Program-made: the position numbers and the translations under genes
Assembly (NCBI GenBank): GCA_905234715.1
Contig: CAJOJI010000004.1
Span: 1-48,089 of the forward strand
From: an uncultured Saccharofermentans sp.
Lineage (GTDB): Bacteria; Bacillota; Clostridia; Saccharofermentanales; Saccharofermentanaceae
Direction: 5' to 3'
Length of the DNA: 48,089 nt
Part shown: positions 44,866 to 48,089 of the stretch, piece by piece
Layout of the letters: every line of letters starts with the position of its first letter
Position numbering within the stretch: the stretch's first letter is position 1
Notes under the pieces: generated by a model
The model's input: the letters and a program-made list of their open reading frames with translations, nothing else
What the model was told of the DNA's origin: nothing
The model's database searches: none

Positions 44866-46284
44866 ATGGCACCTAAGAGAACCGACACTGACATGACGAA
44901 GGGCTCTCCCTTTGCGATCATATTGAAGTTCACGATGACACTGCTGCTAGGAAACATCGCTCAGCAGCTCTATAACATCGTGGATACAATAATCGTCGGC
45001 AGAAATGTCAATCCTCAAGCTCTTGCCGCAGTAGGATCAACAGGCACCATCGTATTCCTCATCATCGGAACCTCAAACGGCATGGTCACCGGCTTCTCGG
45101 TCGTAACCAGCCAGAAGTACGGCGCCCTGGACAGCAAAGGCGTAAAGGCATCCGTCACAAACGGTTTCTATCTCAGCATGATAGTTGCCGCCATTCTTTC
45201 AACTGTAAGCCTTGCGGTAATGCGCCCTCTGCTCGTGCTCATGAATACGCCTTCAGATATTTTCGATTACGCATATGAATACATCACGACGATCTGCTTC
45301 GGCATCGTCTTTACTGTCATGTATAACCTGTGCTCGTCTTTTATGAGAGCCATCGGCAACAGCAAGATGCCGCTGATATTCCTTCTCTGCTCTGCAGTAA
45401 CGAATGTCTGCCTTGACCTCCTGTTCATCATAAAGTTCGGTCTCGGCACAAGAGGCGCAGCCCTTGCGACCGTTATCTCACAGGCACTTGCGGTAATCCC
45501 GTGCGTCATATACATCTATGCAAAAATGCCTGCTTTAAGGCCCGACAAGTCTGACTGGAAGATCAATCCCGCCATCATAAAGCAGCAGCTCCGGCTCGGC
45601 ATTCCGATGGCTATCCAGTACAGCATCACTGCATCCGGAACCATGATCATGCAGAGCGCATTCAACACGTTTGATTCAATTGCAGTCGGTGCCATCACAG
45701 CTGCAAGCAAGTTCCAGGGAATAATCACTCAGGGAATGTTCACGGTCGGCCAGACCATGGCTGCCTTCGTCGGCCAGAACTACGGCGCGCGAGACATGAA
45801 GAGAATTAAAAAAGGCGTCAGCAGCGCAATGAAGATCTACATCGTATATTCGGTCGTCGCAGCAGTGATCGCCATCGTTGCGCTTCCGCACGTGCTGTGG
45901 GTATTTTTCGATGCCGACGTAGACGTATCGGTCTACATTCCGTGGGCTAAGACATACATCATTGAGTGCGCAGTATGCTACTTCTTCCTCTCGATGATCT
46001 TCATCTACAGGAACACGATACAGTCCGTTGGTTATGCCGGCGTTGCAACGGTCCTGGGCTTTGTCGAGCTCGGCGCGAGAATGATCACATCCTTCTACTC
46101 GATCTATGTCCATAACTACAACATCGCCGTAGCCTCCGACCCGTTCGCATGGATTACGGCAGGCATTGCAGGACTGGTGATCACACTCATCATCTTCAAG
46201 AAGATCGAGCACAGATGGCATGAAGAAAGCCCTGCCTGTGACTTAAGGCATTCGCCCGTAAGCATCAAGAGCAAGGCTTCTTAA
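44866..46284 (+). CDS. MATE-family efflux transporter
   Basis: A 472-residue membrane exporter with about twelve helices in two repeated halves, of the MATE (multidrug and toxin extrusion) family. The opening FTMTLLLGNIAQQLYNIVDTIIVGR and the repeat-like GAITAASKFQGIITQGMFTVGQTMAAFVGQNYGA region are typical of the DinF/NorM-like branch common in Clostridia. It probably exports organic cations by sodium or proton exchange; the substrate is unknown. The ribosome site is weak (AGAAAG). A TATAAT lies at about 44831, without a good -35. It is divergent from GH3 and convergent with the lipoprotein gene 19 bp downstream. Confidence 0.92.
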   Translation: MAPKRTDTDMTKGSPFAIILKFTMTLLLGNIAQQLYNIVDTIIVGRNVNPQALAAVGSTGTIVFLIIGTSNGMVTGFSVVTSQKYGALDSKGVKASVTNGFYLSMIVAAILSTVSLAVMRPLLVLMNTPSDIFDYAYEYITTICFGIVFTVMYNLCSSFMRAIGNSKMPLIFLLCSAVTNVCLDLLFIIKFGLGTRGAALATVISQALAVIPCVIYIYAKMPALRPDKSDWKINPAIIKQQLRLGIPMAIQYSITASGTMIMQSAFNTFDSIAVGAITAASKFQGIITQGMFTVGQTMAAFVGQNYGARDMKRIKKGVSSAMKIYIVYSVVAAVIAIVALPHVLWVFFDADVDVSVYIPWAKTYIIECAVCYFFLSMIFIYRNTIQSVGYAGVATVLGFVELGARMITSFYSIYVHNYNIAVASDPFAWITAGIAGLVITLIIFKKIEHRWHEESPACDLRHSPVSIKSKAS

Positions 46285-46303
46285 AAGGATTTCTCAAATA
46301 ATA

Positions 46304-47404
46304 TCAGGTCTCGTCTTCAGGTTCTTCCGTCTCTTCAGGCACATCGGTCTCAGTAACAGAACCTGTTACGGCATTGGATGTATTGGCCATTTCAGCTGTA
46401 TTGAATACGTCGAACTCCCAGCCGTAGATGTTTCCTGTCTGCATGTCGTAAATAAAGAAGATGTAATAACCTGTCGTGAAGTTCTCTTCCTGTGAGAATG
46501 TGAGATGGATCTCCGTGGGATATCTGTCCACGATCTTCTCTGAAGTATAGTAAACAGTCCAGTCGGGAGAGGTCTCATCGGCAATGCGGTATCTGTACTG
46601 CCAGATGTAATCACTCGCATTCTCATCAAGCTGGATAACCATTTCAAATGTATTGGTGTCGGTATAGCTCTCCGTTGCGGCATCCCAGCCTGCGCCTGTC
46701 ATGTAGCTGTCTTCGATAGTGTCGAAAACGCTGCTCATGAACTCAAGCTGGGGAAGATCGTATTCGTAGACCTGCACAAGGTCAATGCCGTTTGCGAGAA
46801 GGTAATGGCCGTCTTCCTGCTTTTCGAATTCGAGAGTAATGTCCAGATCGACTGTGTCTTCAACTTCTGCCATAAGGGTATTAAAGTCTGCTGCGCCTAA
46901 GAACTTCTCTCTCTTATCCAGAATGCTGCTGAAATCCTTATAGGAGAAAGTAACGTCAACAGAGCATTTCTCAGCCCAGAGATTGGCCTTGAAGCTTTTG
47001 TCGTCAATCTCATATGTGGTGGTTGCGGCAATCGCATTCTTTACGAGAAGCATTTCGCCGGGATTCTTTTTCATATAATCATCGTAGATATCGTTATCTT
47101 CCGATTCGATAATAACGGGCATAACTGACCTGATCTCATAAGGTGTGTAAGTGCAAAGTTCGCAGAAGCCGTCGTAATCGCACTCGGCAAGCGTGGTTGC
47201 GATCTTGTCTATGCTTTTATATATCCTGTCCTGGGCAGCCGAATGGTTGTCGTCGTTTCTCTTTTCTTCTTCTTCCTCGGCTTCTTCAGTCTCTCTTCTG
47301 CTTCTTCTCGTAGTCTCCTCAGAAGATCCTGAAGCTGAAGAACATGAAGCCAATGTCATTAGATTGGCAAGAACAAGGAAAGCAGCTATAACTTTTTTAC
47401 TCAT
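46304..47404 (-). CDS. Lipoprotein of unknown function
   Basis: A 366-residue predicted lipoprotein with a signal peptide ending in LASC (Cys about 21). It is followed by a Ser/Glu/Arg-rich acidic linker (EEEEKRNDD). The mature part reads as an NTF2-like or DUF-type domain (IATTLAECDYDGFCELC; YEIDDKSFKANLWAEKCSVDVTFSYKD), then a second beta-rich domain of about 130 residues. A Glu/Thr/Pro-rich tail ends it. I cannot name the family. The ATG at 47404 has GGAGGAG upstream; the longer frame from 47584 overlaps the aldolase terminator and is rejected. Confidence 0.72.
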   Translation of the reverse strand: MSKKVIAAFLVLANLMTLASCSSASGSSEETTRRSRRETEEAEEEEEKRNDDNHSAAQDRIYKSIDKIATTLAECDYDGFCELCTYTPYEIRSVMPVIIESEDNDIYDDYMKKNPGEMLLVKNAIAATTTYEIDDKSFKANLWAEKCSVDVTFSYKDFSSILDKREKFLGAADFNTLMAEVEDTVDLDITLEFEKQEDGHYLLANGIDLVQVYEYDLPQLEFMSSVFDTIEDSYMTGAGWDAATESYTDTNTFEMVIQLDENASDYIWQYRYRIADETSPDWTVYYTSEKIVDRYPTEIHLTFSQEENFTTGYYIFFIYDMQTGNIYGWEFDVFNTAEMANTSNAVTGSVTETDVPEETEEPEDET

Positions 47405-47473
47405 CTGAATGCTCCTCCGACTTCCGTTATTATATATCAATACAACTATTAGTTCGAAAATGTTGCACCCGGA

Positions 47474-47506
47474 ATAAAAAACCGCTTCCGGAAATCCGGA
47501 AGCGGT
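47474..47506 (-). terminator. Terminator of the aldolase gene
   Basis: On the minus strand ACCGCTTCCGGA pairs with TCCGGAAGCGGT (47481-47506), followed by TTTTTATT. Stem is perfect and lies 31 bp past the stop. Confidence 0.93.
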
Positions 47507-47537
47507 CAGATAAGTTACTTTATCAGTTAAGTCAGGA

Positions 47538-48089
47538 TCAAGCCTTACCGTCTGAACCGAGAACGTACTTAATCTTGTGAGCAACCATGTCCTTAACTGC
47601 CTGACGAGCGGGCTTAAGGTACTGACGGGGATCGAAGTGATCAGGGTGCTCAGCGAAGTACTTACGGATGTTACCTGTCATAGCAAGACGGATATCGGAG
47701 TCGATGTTGATCTTGCAAACAGCGAGTGTAGCTGCCTTACGGAGCTGCTCCTCAGGGATACCAACTGCGTCAGGCATATTTCCGCCGTACTCGTTAACCA
47801 TCTTAACAAATTCCTGAGGTACGGAAGAAGAACCGTGAAGAACGATCGGGAAACCAGGAAGTCTCTTGATGCACTCTTCGAGAACGTCGAAACGGAGCGG
47901 GGGAGGTACAAGGATGCCGTCAGCATTTCTTGTGCACTGAGCTGCTGTGAACTTGTAAGCACCGTGAGATGTACCGATAGCGATTGCGAGAGAGTCGCAT
48001 CCTGTTCTGGAAACGAATTCCTCAACCTCTTCAGGTCTTGTGTAGCTCTCGTGACCAGCCTCAACAACAACCTCATCCTCGATACCTGC
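47538..48089 (-). CDS. fba: Class II fructose-bisphosphate aldolase (C-terminal part)
   Basis: The last 183 residues of a zinc-dependent aldolase that splits fructose 1,6-bisphosphate in glycolysis; the 5' part is beyond base 48089. The reading frame is open from the window edge. It has LAIAIGTSHGAYKF, with a zinc-ligand His, and IVLHGSSSVPQ, with the second His and phosphate-binding region. NIDSDIRLAMTG, typical of the family, follows. It ends in KIKYVLGSDGKA. A strong terminator follows, so it is the last or only gene of its transcript. Confidence 0.95.
   Translation of the reverse strand, partial: AGIEDEVVVEAGHESYTRPEEVEEFVSRTGCDSLAIAIGTSHGAYKFTAAQCTRNADGILVPPPLRFDVLEECIKRLPGFPIVLHGSSSVPQEFVKMVNEYGGNMPDAVGIPEEQLRKAATLAVCKINIDSDIRLAMTGNIRKYFAEHPDHFDPRQYLKPARQAVKDMVAHKIKYVLGSDGKA

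Noticed and set aside
1..48089. tRNA, rRNA, insertion sequences or prophage genes
   Set aside because: No cloverleaf, rRNA segment, transposase, integrase or phage structural gene was seen by reading the sequence; a dedicated tRNA scan was not possible.

Overview
The window comes from a low-to-moderate GC, Gram-positive-type anaerobe, most likely a Clostridia member of the gut or rumen kind. The evidence is strong AGGAGG ribosome sites, frequent GTG and TTG starts, a str operon (rpsL-rpsG-fusA-tuf), a sodium-pumping decarboxylase operon with a separate biotin carrier, a clostripain-type protease, a permuted family 3 glycosidase of the kind known from rumen clostridia, and an XRE-AbrB regulator. 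The species cannot be named from sequence alone.

Layout. 1-5.4 kb: the end of a membrane protein, then minus-strand genes for an LppM-like lipoprotein, a patatin-type lipase, an XRE-AbrB regulator coupled to an acyltransferase, and an RlmCD-type rRNA/tRNA methyltransferase. 5.4-9.6 kb (+): class A penicillin-binding protein, proB, proC. 9.6-10.8 kb: an unrecognised nuclease-like gene and a non-coding stretch with 52-bp hairpin repeats. 10.8-16.1 kb (-): one polyamine-uptake operon, regulator-potA-potB-potC-potD, with a clear promoter studded with CTAAAC boxes. 16.3-19.3 kb: an Ala/Glu/Lys-rich coiled-coil protein convergent with an M48 metallopeptidase. 19.4-24.5 kb (-): two tandem paralogous solute-binding lipoproteins without a transporter. 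24.7-29.3 kb (-): the str operon, with an extra promoter before tuf. 29.4-32.9 kb (+): the oxaloacetate/methylmalonyl-CoA decarboxylase operon (alpha, gamma, biotin carrier, beta). 33.0-35.1 kb: a two-TM protein, then a paralogue of the 9.6-kb nuclease-like gene with palindromes on both sides. 35.2-41.8 kb (-): flotillin, clostripain, hemolysin III-type and repeat-tailed membrane proteins. 41.8-44.6 kb (-): a domain-permuted GH3 glycosidase with a one-base frameshift. 44.9-48.1 kb: a MATE exporter, a lipoprotein, and the 3' part of a class II fructose-bisphosphate aldolase gene.

Most of the window is housekeeping, transport and envelope genes. The part that ordinary annotation does not explain is the pair of full-length paralogues at 9631-10419 and 34164-34955. 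They share a PD-(D/E)XK-like motif set (S-E, P-D-F, H-E-H-x-G), and each lies beside non-coding repeats that fold into hairpins with about 11-bp arms and A4/T4 next to the loop. This is the best candidate for an undescribed system here. The link between protein and repeats is inference.
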